Shown: positions 14,124-21,439 of the stretch, one piece after another
Numbering within the stretch: the stretch's first letter is position 1
How the letters are laid out: the number at the start of each line of letters is the position of its first letter
DNA from: JASHSH01 sp036490215
GTDB lineage: Bacteria; Pseudomonadota; Alphaproteobacteria; Rhodospirillales; Magnetospirillaceae
Assembly: GCA_036490215.1 (NCBI GenBank)
Contig: DASXEH010000050.1
Coordinates: 1 to 25,927, forward strand
DNA length: 25,927 bases
Direction: 5' to 3'
Notes under the pieces: generated by a model
Told to the model about the DNA's origin: nothing
Database searches by the model: none
What the model saw: the letters and a program-made list of their open reading frames with translations, nothing else
Made by a program: the position numbers and the translations under genes

Positions 14124-14864
14124 TCACAGGAAATTGTTGGGCCAAATCATCGTGCGCCACATATGGGCCGTGGGCGAATTGTCGAAGCCCAGGCCCTCGG
14201 CGGGCTGCTTGAAATTGCGGCCGATGATGTCGGTGAAGATGTCGGGATCGATCTCGACCGGCTTGTCGAAGGAATAGATGTCGTAGATGGTCACCGAGCG
14301 CGCGCTCATATACCAGCGGTGCTTGCGTGCGTCGTCATGGGCCTGCTTGATGTAATCGGGCGGCACATAATCGGGACCGAAGAAGCGCTTGTAGGACTCG
14401 GGATAGGTATAGCCCGCCGCTTCATCGGCGAAATAGCGCAGCGCCTGGTGATACTTCACCGACCATGCCACCTCTTCGCTGACATAGGGCGCGATCAGCT
14501 GTGCGCCCCAATAGCCGTGATCGGCGCGGATCAGCGCGGCGTTGGAAATATCGTGCAGCAGGCAGGCCATCACCACCGTCTCGCCCTGCCCGGCTTCGAG
14601 CGCCATCTTGCCGCTCATCAGCAGGTGGCGAAAGGTGATGTCGCCCATGCGAAGCCGGAAGAAGTCGAGCAGGGTCGGCTTGTCCGGCATCTTCGGCAGT
14701 GCCGGATTGTCGCCCATCATGAAGACGGTGTTGGCGTCGAGCTGGGCCAGCATCGCCTTCTCGTCGTCGGGCGTATCGGTGCCGATGCGGCCCACCGGCG
14801 CGGACATGATCATGCGCTTGCGGCCACCTTGCGGAAGCGAGGCCTGCGGCACGGGTTTGTTCAT
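14124..14864 (-). CDS. HD-domain protein, possibly PhnZ/MIOX-like diiron oxygenase
   Basis: A 246-residue soluble protein with an HD fold. Candidate metal residues are H80 (F-R-H-L-L-M-S-G), H104-D105 (C-L-L-H-D-I-S), H116 (A-D-H-G-Y-W-G-A) and H139 (V-K-Y-H-Q-A-L-R-Y-F), with an acidic residue further on. The spacing and the wording around H116 and H139 resemble PhnZ/TmpB-type HD oxygenases more than HD phosphohydrolases; this is inference. Its start lies 7 nt after the stop of the secreted-protein gene, so it belongs to a three-gene minus-strand operon. No phosphonate genes are nearby, so the substrate is unknown. Confidence 0.72.
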   Translation of the reverse strand: MNKPVPQASLPQGGRKRMIMSAPVGRIGTDTPDDEKAMLAQLDANTVFMMGDNPALPKMPDKPTLLDFFRLRMGDITFRHLLMSGKMALEAGQGETVVMACLLHDISNAALIRADHGYWGAQLIAPYVSEEVAWSVKYHQALRYFADEAAGYTYPESYKRFFGPDYVPPDYIKQAHDDARKHRWYMSARSVTIYDIYSFDKPVEIDPDIFTDIIGRNFKQPAEGLGFDNSPTAHMWRTMIWPNNFL

Positions 14865-14871
14865 CGGAAAC

Positions 14872-15543
14872 CTATGGCTGTTGGGGCGGCGTCTGCTGTG
14901 CCGGCGGAGACTGCTGCTGCGCAGCGGCCGGCTTCTCCCAACTTTGGATCAAGGCTTTCTTTTTGGCCAGCGCCTTCGGATCGGGCTTGTCGAGCGAGGT
15001 GCCGGCCGTCAGACGGCGCAGCGGCTTGGCCGGGTTCTCCACATAGACCTGGCAGTCGGTGTAGGAGGCATCGAAGAAGTAATAAATCTCGCCGGGCTTG
15101 GCCAGGTTCTGGGTGTCGACCAGCAGATGGCGGCGATCGGGCGGGATATAGGAGAGCGCAGCCCGGCCATCGCTCGACTCGAAGCGCACGACCATGCGGT
15201 TGAGCGGCACCGAGGTGAAGTTGCCGATGCGGCAGGCATTGGTCAGCACCGGATCGAGCAGCCCGGCCTTCCAATACGGTTCCTTGCGGGTGTCGACGAC
15301 GATGAAGCCGCTTTCGTCGATCATCGGCATGCGTTGGAAATTGCCCGTGCCGGTCAGCGGCGTGGCCGACAGCGTGCCATGGACCTGACCCGGCGTGAGC
15401 GGCATGGCAATTTCGCCCGCGCCATCGGGATAGGGCGGCGGGTCCTGGTAATCGACGGGCGGTTGAGCATAGGCCGCGGAGACTGCGAGAAACGACGCAC
15501 TCAGAAAAGCGAGGCCGGCGGCGATCGTCTCGGCGACCCGCAT
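14872..15543 (-). CDS. Secreted protein of unknown function with Pro/Gln-rich tail
   Basis: A 223-residue protein with a cleavable signal peptide (about 1-26, ending A-Y-A). The mature part has a P-P-P-Y-P linker, then a beta-rich domain with two central Cys (A-C-R-I-G-N and T-D-C-Q-V-Y) that could pair in the periplasm. The end is a low-complexity stretch rich in A, Q and P. No family was recognised. It starts 7 nt after the stop of the upstream gene and ends 7 nt before the HD-domain gene, which indicates one transcript. Confidence 0.7.
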   Translation of the reverse strand: MRVAETIAAGLAFLSASFLAVSAAYAQPPVDYQDPPPYPDGAGEIAMPLTPGQVHGTLSATPLTGTGNFQRMPMIDESGFIVVDTRKEPYWKAGLLDPVLTNACRIGNFTSVPLNRMVVRFESSDGRAALSYIPPDRRHLLVDTQNLAKPGEIYYFFDASYTDCQVYVENPAKPLRRLTAGTSLDKPDPKALAKKKALIQSWEKPAAAQQQSPPAQQTPPQQP

Positions 15544-15550
15544 CGCGCCC

Positions 15551-16765
15551 TCACCACCGCATGATGCGGCCGGCCACCTTGTTGATATCCTCGCGCTGCA
15601 TTTCGGGCGAGCGCCAGGATTTCACGGAGGCCTTGCGCTGCTGATCCTGTTTCAGGCGCAGCGTCCATTCCTTGGTCGGCATGTAGCGCGGCGCCAGCAT
15701 GCGCACGGTGCGCGCGGCGGCTTCCACCACCTGCGAGGTGATCTCGTTGTCCTTGATCTTTTCCCAGGCATCGAGAATCTCGTTCCAGGGATTCAAACGC
15801 TGATGGATCTCGTCGCGCTTTTCCTGAATCTGGACGGTATAGCCCTCCAGATTCTTCAGCACCGTCATGATTTCGGCGGTCAGCGCGTCGGTGTCCTTGA
15901 ACAGCTGCACGAACTGATCGGCCGCGGGGCGGATCAGCCGTGCGCCCTGATCGATCACATCGGCCACGCGCTGGCCGCTGCCCTGGCGCTTGCCCAGCAC
16001 TTGGAAATCCTTCAGTCGGCGCCCGACCTTGACGATGCGCGCGAAGCGATCGCGCAGCGCTTCGATATAGCCGAGTTCCTGTGCCAGCGATTCGAGATAA
16101 CCGACCACTTCCTCGCGGCGATCGCGCCCCAGACCCAGCGCCTCGGCGGCCTCGTCGAAGGCGGCGGCGATCTTCTTGCGCACTTCGGGGTCCTGCACCT
16201 GCGCCAGGATGTCGTCGCCCGTATGCGTGGCGGTGCTGGTGTCGGCCGTGCCGCCGGTCATCCAAGCCATCAGCTTCAGCGCGAGACGCTGATAGGCCAC
16301 CTGCGCATGCTTCGGCGTCAACTGCCACGACGCCTTGCCGCTGATGATCTCCGACGGCAGCGGATCGCCCACCGACAGCGTGGTGACGAATTTCAGACCC
16401 TTGGGAATCAGGTCGAGCATCTTCCAATCGGGATCGTCTTCCTGCAGCTCGAGTTCCTTGCGGATGCCGTGCATCGACAGCGCGACTTGCTGATCGCCGT
16501 ATTCGACCATCAGCACCGCTTCGGTGGTATTCTCGATGTAGCGGAAATACGCCATCTGCAATTTGTTGAAGAACGGATGGCGGAAAGCGACCAGCGCTTC
16601 GCTGCCATCGGCCGGCGCTTCGATCTCGCCTTCGGGCTGTGCCGCGACAGACGAGTCAGCGGCGACATTTATTTCAGCGGGTATTGGTTCGGGAGACGCA
16701 GACGGCTCAGGCGCAGGCGTCGACGCGGCCTCGGCAGAAGCCTTCTGAGTGGCGGTATCGACCAT
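15551..16765 (-). CDS. Unknown 404-residue cytosolic protein with long helical region
   Basis: No family was recognised. An acidic, Pro/Ala-rich, probably disordered N-terminus (about 1-55) is followed by a small mixed domain (about 60-165) and a long helical, partly coiled-coil region (about 190-385) with many charged residues, but no signal peptide or membrane helix. The ATG at 16765 is preferred because the Ala/Pro-rich N-terminus begins there; an in-frame ATG at 16801 would add 12 residues and has AGGA only 2 nt upstream. It heads the operon with the secreted protein and the HD-domain protein. The helical architecture suggests a scaffold or assembly role, without direct evidence. Confidence 0.68.
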   Translation of the reverse strand: MVDTATQKASAEAASTPAPEPSASPEPIPAEINVAADSSVAAQPEGEIEAPADGSEALVAFRHPFFNKLQMAYFRYIENTTEAVLMVEYGDQQVALSMHGIRKELELQEDDPDWKMLDLIPKGLKFVTTLSVGDPLPSEIISGKASWQLTPKHAQVAYQRLALKLMAWMTGGTADTSTATHTGDDILAQVQDPEVRKKIAAAFDEAAEALGLGRDRREEVVGYLESLAQELGYIEALRDRFARIVKVGRRLKDFQVLGKRQGSGQRVADVIDQGARLIRPAADQFVQLFKDTDALTAEIMTVLKNLEGYTVQIQEKRDEIHQRLNPWNEILDAWEKIKDNEITSQVVEAAARTVRMLAPRYMPTKEWTLRLKQDQQRKASVKSWRSPEMQREDINKVAGRIMRW

Positions 16766-16916
16766 CAATGCGTGCTCTGCGAACACCCTCAAACAAGCCA
16801 TAATCCTAGCATGTGATTAAGGCGTGGCGAGATAGTTATAAAAGCGTAACCCATGGGAAACGCATGGGAATTAAGGCAGTGAAACCACTGCGCGTGCGGC
16901 GAGGTTCGAACCGTAG

Positions 16917-18266
16917 ATGTATGATCTTCAGTCGTTTATCGCTCTCACGCGATTCGGTTCCGGCGCAGCGCCCGGCGATTGGACACAGATCGAACCTGAT
17001 CCCCATTCCTGGCTACTGACGCAATTACGTCAGCCGGCGCCCGCGCCCGAACTTTCCACCTTGCACTCTTCGGCTGCCTTATTCGAGCAGATGCGCACGG
17101 TGAGAGAGGCGCGCAAGGCGGCGAAAGCGGATGGCCAGCCCAAACCGCAGATGGGCACGCCGCTGCGCGACATTCTGCTGGCGGAAGTGGGCGCGCGGAC
17201 TCGTCTGGCCGCCGGCAGCGCGACGCCGCTCTACGAACGGCTCGTCACGTTTTGGTCGAACCACTTCACCGTGTCGACGATGCGCGGCGAATTGGTCGCA
17301 CTCGCGGGCGCATTCGAACGCGAAGCGATCAGGCCCCATGTGTTCGGCAAGTTCCGCGACCTGCTGCTGGCCACCGCCACCCATCCGGGCATGCTGCTCT
17401 ATCTCGACAATGCGAAATCGATCGGTCCGAATTCGATCGCCGGCCGCCGCCGCGACAAAGGCCTCAATGAGAACTACGCGCGAGAGCTGATGGAGCTGCA
17501 CACGCTGGGCGTGGGCAACTACACCCAAGCCGATGTGACCACCTGCGCCAAAGTCTTCACCGGCTGGACGCTGGAGCACGGGCAGGGCGGACCGCAGGGC
17601 CGCTTCATGTTCGAACCGCGCTTCCACGAACCGGGCGATAAGAGCCTGCTCAACGTCACCATCCGCGAAGCGGGTGTCAGCGAGGGCGTGGCCCTGCTCG
17701 ACATGCTCTCGCGGCATTCGTCCACCGCACACTTCATCGCCACAAAATTGGTCCGCCATTTCATCGCCGACGATCCGCCGAAACCGGCCGTCGACGCCGT
17801 GGCCGCCACCTTCCACGCGACCGATGGCGATCTGACGGCAACGATGCGCACGCTGATCCAACGCCCCGAAGCCTGGCAGGAGCCGCTGGCCAAGGTGCGC
17901 ACGCCCAACGATCTGGTGGTGGCGACTTTGCGTGCGCTCGGCAACCCGCCGGTCGAGGACAAGATGATCTTCCGGTCGCTGGTGCTGCTCGGTCAGGCAC
18001 CCTTCGGTGCGCCCTCGCCCGCCGGTTGGCCCGACCGTGCCGATGGCTGGCTGGGACCCGAGGCGCTGATGCGCCGGATCGAATGGGCGCATCAGGTGGG
18101 CCAGCGCGTGCCCAGCGCCGACGCGACCAAGAAAGCTTTGGAATTGGCCGATGCGACGATCGGCCCGGTGATGAGTCCGGCAACGCGTCAGGCGATTTCG
18201 AGCGCCGCCGATGCGCGCGAGGCGACGATGCTATGGATCGCCAGCCGCGAATTCGAGAGGAGATGA
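16917..18266 (+). CDS. DUF1800 family protein
   Basis: A 449-residue DUF1800 protein. Family wording includes F-W-S-N-H-F, A-x-F-E-R-E-A-I-R-P-H-V-F-G-K-F, M-L-L-Y-L-D-N, N-E-N-Y-A-R-E-L-M-E-L-H-T-L-G-V and F-T-G-W-T. The biochemical role of the family is unsettled; members are almost always encoded next to a DUF1501 protein, as here, and the two are thought to act together. No clear signal peptide is visible. The weak GAGG at 16901 is 12 nt upstream of the ATG. The stop overlaps the region of the DUF1501 start. Confidence 0.9.
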   Translation: MYDLQSFIALTRFGSGAAPGDWTQIEPDPHSWLLTQLRQPAPAPELSTLHSSAALFEQMRTVREARKAAKADGQPKPQMGTPLRDILLAEVGARTRLAAGSATPLYERLVTFWSNHFTVSTMRGELVALAGAFEREAIRPHVFGKFRDLLLATATHPGMLLYLDNAKSIGPNSIAGRRRDKGLNENYARELMELHTLGVGNYTQADVTTCAKVFTGWTLEHGQGGPQGRFMFEPRFHEPGDKSLLNVTIREAGVSEGVALLDMLSRHSSTAHFIATKLVRHFIADDPPKPAVDAVAATFHATDGDLTATMRTLIQRPEAWQEPLAKVRTPNDLVVATLRALGNPPVEDKMIFRSLVLLGQAPFGAPSPAGWPDRADGWLGPEALMRRIEWAHQVGQRVPSADATKKALELADATIGPVMSPATRQAISSAADAREATMLWIASREFERR

Positions 18267-18268
18267 GC

Positions 18269-19498
18269 ATGAGGTCCACGCGACGTGGATTTCTGGGCGG
18301 CTTTCTGATCGGCGCGGCGGCGACACCCTTGATCCTGGCCGCGCCGGGCCTTGCGCTGGCGAATGCGCCGGGCGATCGCCGCTTCGTCTTCATCGTGCTG
18401 CGCGGCGCGATGGACGGGCTGCATGCGGTGATTCCGCTGGGCGATCGCGACTATGCCGCAGCGCGCGGTGGGTTGGCGATGACGGCGTCGAATACGACCA
18501 ATCTCAACGGCTTCTTCGCGCTGCATCCCGCGCTGGCGCCGCTGAAGCCGCTCTATGACAAGCACGAGTTCCTGGTGGTCCACGCCGTTGCCTCGCCCTA
18601 TCGCGACCGTTCGCATTTCGACGGACAGGATGTGCTGGAAAGCGGCGCCACGCGGCCGCATCTGCTGAACGATGGCTGGGTCAACCGCACGCTCAAAGCG
18701 ATCGATGCCGGTCATTCTACCGGTCTCGCGGTCAGCCAGGGCATTCCGCTCGCGATCCGCGGCGCGGTGCCGGTCAACTCCTGGTCGCCCTCGCCGCTGC
18801 CCGGTCTTGCGCCCGACACGATCGAACGGATCAGAGCGCTCTATGCCGACGACAAGCAATTCGGCTTGGCCTTTGAAGAGGGTGTGCAGGGCGAAACCTT
18901 CGTTGCCAACACGCTGTCCGACGACGGCATGATGGCCGGCCAGCACGGACAGAATGCGCAGAACGGTCAGAAGCAGAAGCGCAGCCAGTTCGCCGCGCTG
19001 GCCGAGGCCACCGGCAAGCTTCTCGCCGCACCCGATGGCCCGCGCATCGCCGTGATGGAAGCACTCGGTTGGGACACTCATGTCGGCCAGGGCCTCGACA
19101 AGGGCCGCATGGCCGACGCGCTCACCCAACTCGGTGATGGCATCGCCGCGATGGCGCAGGCGATGGGTCCGGCCTGGAACAAGACCGTGGTCGTCGCCGC
19201 CAGCGAGTTCGGCCGCACCGTGGCGATGAACGGCACCAATGGCACGGATCACGGGACAGCGACGGCCGTGCTGATCGCCGGCGGTGCGGTGGCGGGCGGC
19301 CGCGTCGTCGCGAAGTGGCCGGGCCTGTCGCGCGGGAATCTTTATCAGGCGCGCGACCTGATGCCGACCACCGATCTGCGCGCGGTGATGAAAGGCCTGC
19401 TGCGCGACCACCTCGGCGTGCCCGATACCGCACTGGCCAACGCCGTGTTCCCCAACAGCGCCACCGTGACGCCGATGGGGGGATTGGTGAGGGTGTAG
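18269..19498 (+). CDS. DUF1501 family protein with Tat signal
   Basis: A 409-residue DUF1501 protein with a twin-arginine signal (S-T-R-R-G-F-L at 3-9, hydrophobic to about 33), so it is exported folded. Family marks are F-I-V-L-R-G-A-M-D-G-L, the S-H-F-D-G-Q-D segment, W-D-T-H-V and S-E-F-G-R-T. The fold resembles alkaline-phosphatase-like sulfatases, but the reaction is unknown. Two starts compete: ATG 18263 overlaps the DUF1800 stop by 4 nt, while ATG 18269 has GGAG (18259-18262) at a good 6-nt spacing and is chosen. The gene is coupled to DUF1800. Confidence 0.9.
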   Translation: MRSTRRGFLGGFLIGAAATPLILAAPGLALANAPGDRRFVFIVLRGAMDGLHAVIPLGDRDYAAARGGLAMTASNTTNLNGFFALHPALAPLKPLYDKHEFLVVHAVASPYRDRSHFDGQDVLESGATRPHLLNDGWVNRTLKAIDAGHSTGLAVSQGIPLAIRGAVPVNSWSPSPLPGLAPDTIERIRALYADDKQFGLAFEEGVQGETFVANTLSDDGMMAGQHGQNAQNGQKQKRSQFAALAEATGKLLAAPDGPRIAVMEALGWDTHVGQGLDKGRMADALTQLGDGIAAMAQAMGPAWNKTVVVAASEFGRTVAMNGTNGTDHGTATAVLIAGGAVAGGRVVAKWPGLSRGNLYQARDLMPTTDLRAVMKGLLRDHLGVPDTALANAVFPNSATVTPMGGLVRV

Positions 19499-19514
19499 GG
19501 GATTACCCGAAGTT

Positions 19515-19631
19515 CGTCACCCCCGCGCCGCGCGCTTCGCGCGCTACCTATTCTTTGCCTGCGAAGCAGGACCGGGGGTCCAGGGGCCGCGCGGGAAACG
19601 GTCCTGGATTCCCGCCTTCGCGGGAATGACG
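19515..19631. repeat. Dispersed palindromic repeat, enlarged copy 2
   Basis: The ends match copy 1 at 11523: CGTCACCCCCGCG at the left and TGGATTCCCGCCTTCGCGGG plus AATGACG at the right. The centre is expanded to about twice the length and carries an extra GCGCGC-TTC-GCGCGC hairpin. It lies between the DUF1501 gene and rmuC and is non-coding. Confidence 0.75.
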
Positions 19632-19649
19632 CTATGGGATCAAGCGTGG

Positions 19650-19705
19650 ATGGCCGGACGCGAGCATCGCTCGCGTGCCCGGCCATGGCGACTTAAAAAA
19701 TATTT
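19650..19705. terminator. Long hairpin followed by A/T runs between convergent genes
   Basis: ATGGCCGG (19650-19657) pairs with CCGGCCAT (19679-19686), and ACGCGAGC (19658-19665) pairs with GCTCGCGT (19669-19676) around an ATC loop with a 2-nt bulge. An A6-TAT-T5 stretch follows (about 19694-19707), just short of the rmuC stop. It is placed to end transcription from the DUF1501 operon and perhaps from rmuC. The U-run is separated from the stem, so it may instead be another dispersed repeat. Confidence 0.45.
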
Positions 19706-20944
19706 TTACTCCCCATCCGCCTCGGCGCCCAAATCCTCCGAGGAGAGATCGAGCACCTGGCTCGCCTGGGGAGCGGGGAGCGATTCGATGCCTTTGAGTT
19801 TCCGCTCCACCGCGCGCTTGCGCACCGTCACCTGATCGATGCTGTTGCCGGCCTCGTCGATCTTCTTGCGCACGCGATCCAGCGCATCGCCGAATTTCGC
19901 GAATTCGGTCTTCACCGCGGACAGCAGCGTCTGGATTTCGCCCGTGCGTTTCTGAATCGCGAGCGTGCGGTAGCCGGCGAGCAGCCCGACAAGCACCGCG
20001 TTCAGCGTCATCGGGCCGCACAGCATCACGTTCTGCTCGCGCAGCAGCGCCTCGGCGAAGCCGGGCCGGCGCACCAGTTCGGCGTAGAGCCCTTCGGTCG
20101 GCAGGAAGAGAATGGCGAAACTCGTTGTGCGCGGCGGGTTGATGTATTTTGCACTCACATCTTTGGCAAAGGACTGCACGCGGCGTTCCAGCGCGCGGCT
20201 GGCGGTTTCGACGCCGTCGCGGTCCATCCGCTCCTCGGCTTCGACCAGGCGCTCGTAATCCTCTTGCGGGAATTTGGCATCGATCGGCAACCACACCGAC
20301 TGGTCGCCATCGCCGGGATAGCGCACCGCATATTCGACGCGTTCGGCCGATTCGGGGTGCGGCGCGAAATTGTGCTCGTACTGATCAGGCGCGAACATCT
20401 GCTCCAGCAGATTGCCGAGTTGCACTTCGCCCCAGGTGCCGCGGGTTTTCACATTGGTGAGAACGCGCTTAAGATCGCCCACGCCCGAGGCCAGGCTTTG
20501 CATCTCGCCGAGGCCTTTGTGGACCTGCTCCAGCCGCTCGGAGACCTGGCCGAAGGCGTCGGTGAGCCGTTTTTCCAGCGCGCCCTGCAATTTCTCATCG
20601 ACCGTCTGGCGCATCGCCTCCAGCTTGGCGGCGTTGTCTTCCTGCAGTTTGAGCAGATTGGTCTCGACTGTCTGGCGCACGGTTTCGAGGCGCTGTTCAA
20701 GCAGCGCCTGGATGCCGCGCAGCGTGCCGCCGACTTCTTCGCGCAGGCCCTTGGCCTGATCCGATTGGTCGCTGCGCGCGGTGCCGATATCGGCCCGCAA
20801 CGCGCGCTCGACCCGTTCCAGATCCTGGCCGATGCGCAGGAAAGGATCGGCGCTATTGCGGCTGCGGCCGCGCATCAGCGCCCAAGTCATAACGGCCGCG
20901 ACGGCGATCACGGCGATGACGATGACGAGAATCAGATTTGACAT
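19706..20944 (-). CDS. rmuC: RmuC family protein (DNA recombination limiting)
   Basis: A 412-residue RmuC protein. One N-terminal membrane helix (about 3-25) is followed by a long coiled coil (about 40-150) and the RmuC nuclease-like domain (G-D-L-K-R-V-L-T-N-V-K-T-R-G-T-W-G-E around 160-175, then P-I-D-A-K-F-P and A-I-L-F-L-P-T-E-G-L-Y). RmuC limits rearrangements between inverted repeats and recently appears in anti-DNA roles; the domain relates to restriction endonuclease folds. The gene is monocistronic and convergent with the DUF1501 operon. The ATG lies near a CGAGG-like site. Confidence 0.93.
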   Translation of the reverse strand: MSNLILVIVIAVIAVAAVMTWALMRGRSRNSADPFLRIGQDLERVERALRADIGTARSDQSDQAKGLREEVGGTLRGIQALLEQRLETVRQTVETNLLKLQEDNAAKLEAMRQTVDEKLQGALEKRLTDAFGQVSERLEQVHKGLGEMQSLASGVGDLKRVLTNVKTRGTWGEVQLGNLLEQMFAPDQYEHNFAPHPESAERVEYAVRYPGDGDQSVWLPIDAKFPQEDYERLVEAEERMDRDGVETASRALERRVQSFAKDVSAKYINPPRTTSFAILFLPTEGLYAELVRRPGFAEALLREQNVMLCGPMTLNAVLVGLLAGYRTLAIQKRTGEIQTLLSAVKTEFAKFGDALDRVRKKIDEAGNSIDQVTVRKRAVERKLKGIESLPAPQASQVLDLSSEDLGAEADGE

Positions 20945-21053
20945 GGCCTCGGTCTACGATGGGAGCGGCAGGGCGTCAACCGCGCGGCCGGTGCGTAAGA
21001 ATTTTCGGCAGACGATGGTGGCGCGCCACGAAAACCACGGAGCCGCGCGCTTC

Positions 21054-21072
21054 ACTTCAAAAGTTTTGAAGT
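21054..21072. promoter_or_regulatory. Perfect 19-bp palindrome upstream of rmuC
   Basis: ACTTCAAAAGTTTTGAAGT is a perfect 9-1-9 inverted repeat. A one-base loop cannot fold well as RNA, so a dimeric DNA-binding protein is the likelier reader. It lies 109 bp upstream of the rmuC ATG and about 370 bp from the hybrid kinase start. It does not match the alphaproteobacterial LexA box (GTTC-N7-GTTC). Confidence 0.5.
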
Positions 21073-21197
21073 ATTTCATGCGCATGCCATGAGGCCTCCC
21101 CAGATGTGCGGCCATCGGCCCGCGCGCAGCGCTATATCTGCTCTAGTCTCATATTATGTGCATGGCGAATAGGACTTATATAGGAAAATCAATCCGT

Positions 21198-21251
21198 TAT
21201 ACTCAACCCTGGTTACCGCCGAGAAACGGCGGACTCGTCTGGGGAGGCGAG
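21198..21251 (+). promoter_or_regulatory. Possible promoter and two-hairpin leader before the hybrid kinase
   Basis: A TATACT hexamer (21198-21203) could be a -10 element, though no good -35 is seen. Just downstream CCGCCG-AGAAA-CGGCGG (21216-21232) forms a perfect 6-bp stem, and CTCGTCT-GGGG-AGGCGAG (21234-21251) a 7-bp stem with one G-U pair. The two hairpins are separated by a single base, which suggests a structured 5' leader. The rest of the 495-bp gap (20945-21439) holds the 19-bp palindrome, a 15-bp palindrome GATCGAAATTCGATC at 21300-21314 and a possible small ORF. Confidence 0.35.
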
Positions 21252-21268
21252 GAGACGGTGGAGGGGGA

Positions 21269-21427
21269 ATGACACCGCAAAAACGAAAGACTGTGGCGCG
21301 ATCGAAATTCGATCAAAACTCTTCTTCCAGTCTTCTTTCCGGCATCCATCACTATTTTACGATCTCCACTATCGCCCATGTAGAGTGCGGCGCTTTGTCT
21401 CGCCTATGGCGATCGGGCTGCGCGTAG
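21269..21427 (+). CDS. Possible 52-residue small protein in the kinase leader
   Basis: An ATG frame of 52 codons preceded by a purine-rich run (GGAGGGGG, 21260-21267) that is very close to the ATG. The product is basic at its start (M-T-P-Q-K-R-K) with a Ser run and no recognised motif. It ends 12 nt before the GTG of the hybrid kinase, so it could be a coupled leader ORF. Codon use is less GC-biased than in neighbouring genes, which leaves chance as a fair alternative. Confidence 0.25.
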   Translation: MTPQKRKTVARSKFDQNSSSSLLSGIHHYFTISTIAHVECGALSRLWRSGCA

Positions 21428-21439
21428 ATTGGTGTCGCC

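Noticed and set aside
15803..16816. Plus-strand open frame of 337 codons
   Set aside because: It is antisense to the minus-strand operon gene of 404 codons, which is coupled to its neighbours by 7-nt gaps.
16895..16916. GGTTCGAACC, resembling a tRNA T-loop
   Set aside because: No matching acceptor, D-arm or anticodon stem could be found around it; it is a short palindrome.
18188..19411. Minus-strand open frame of 407 codons
   Set aside because: It is antisense to the DUF1501 gene, which has a Tat signal and family motifs.
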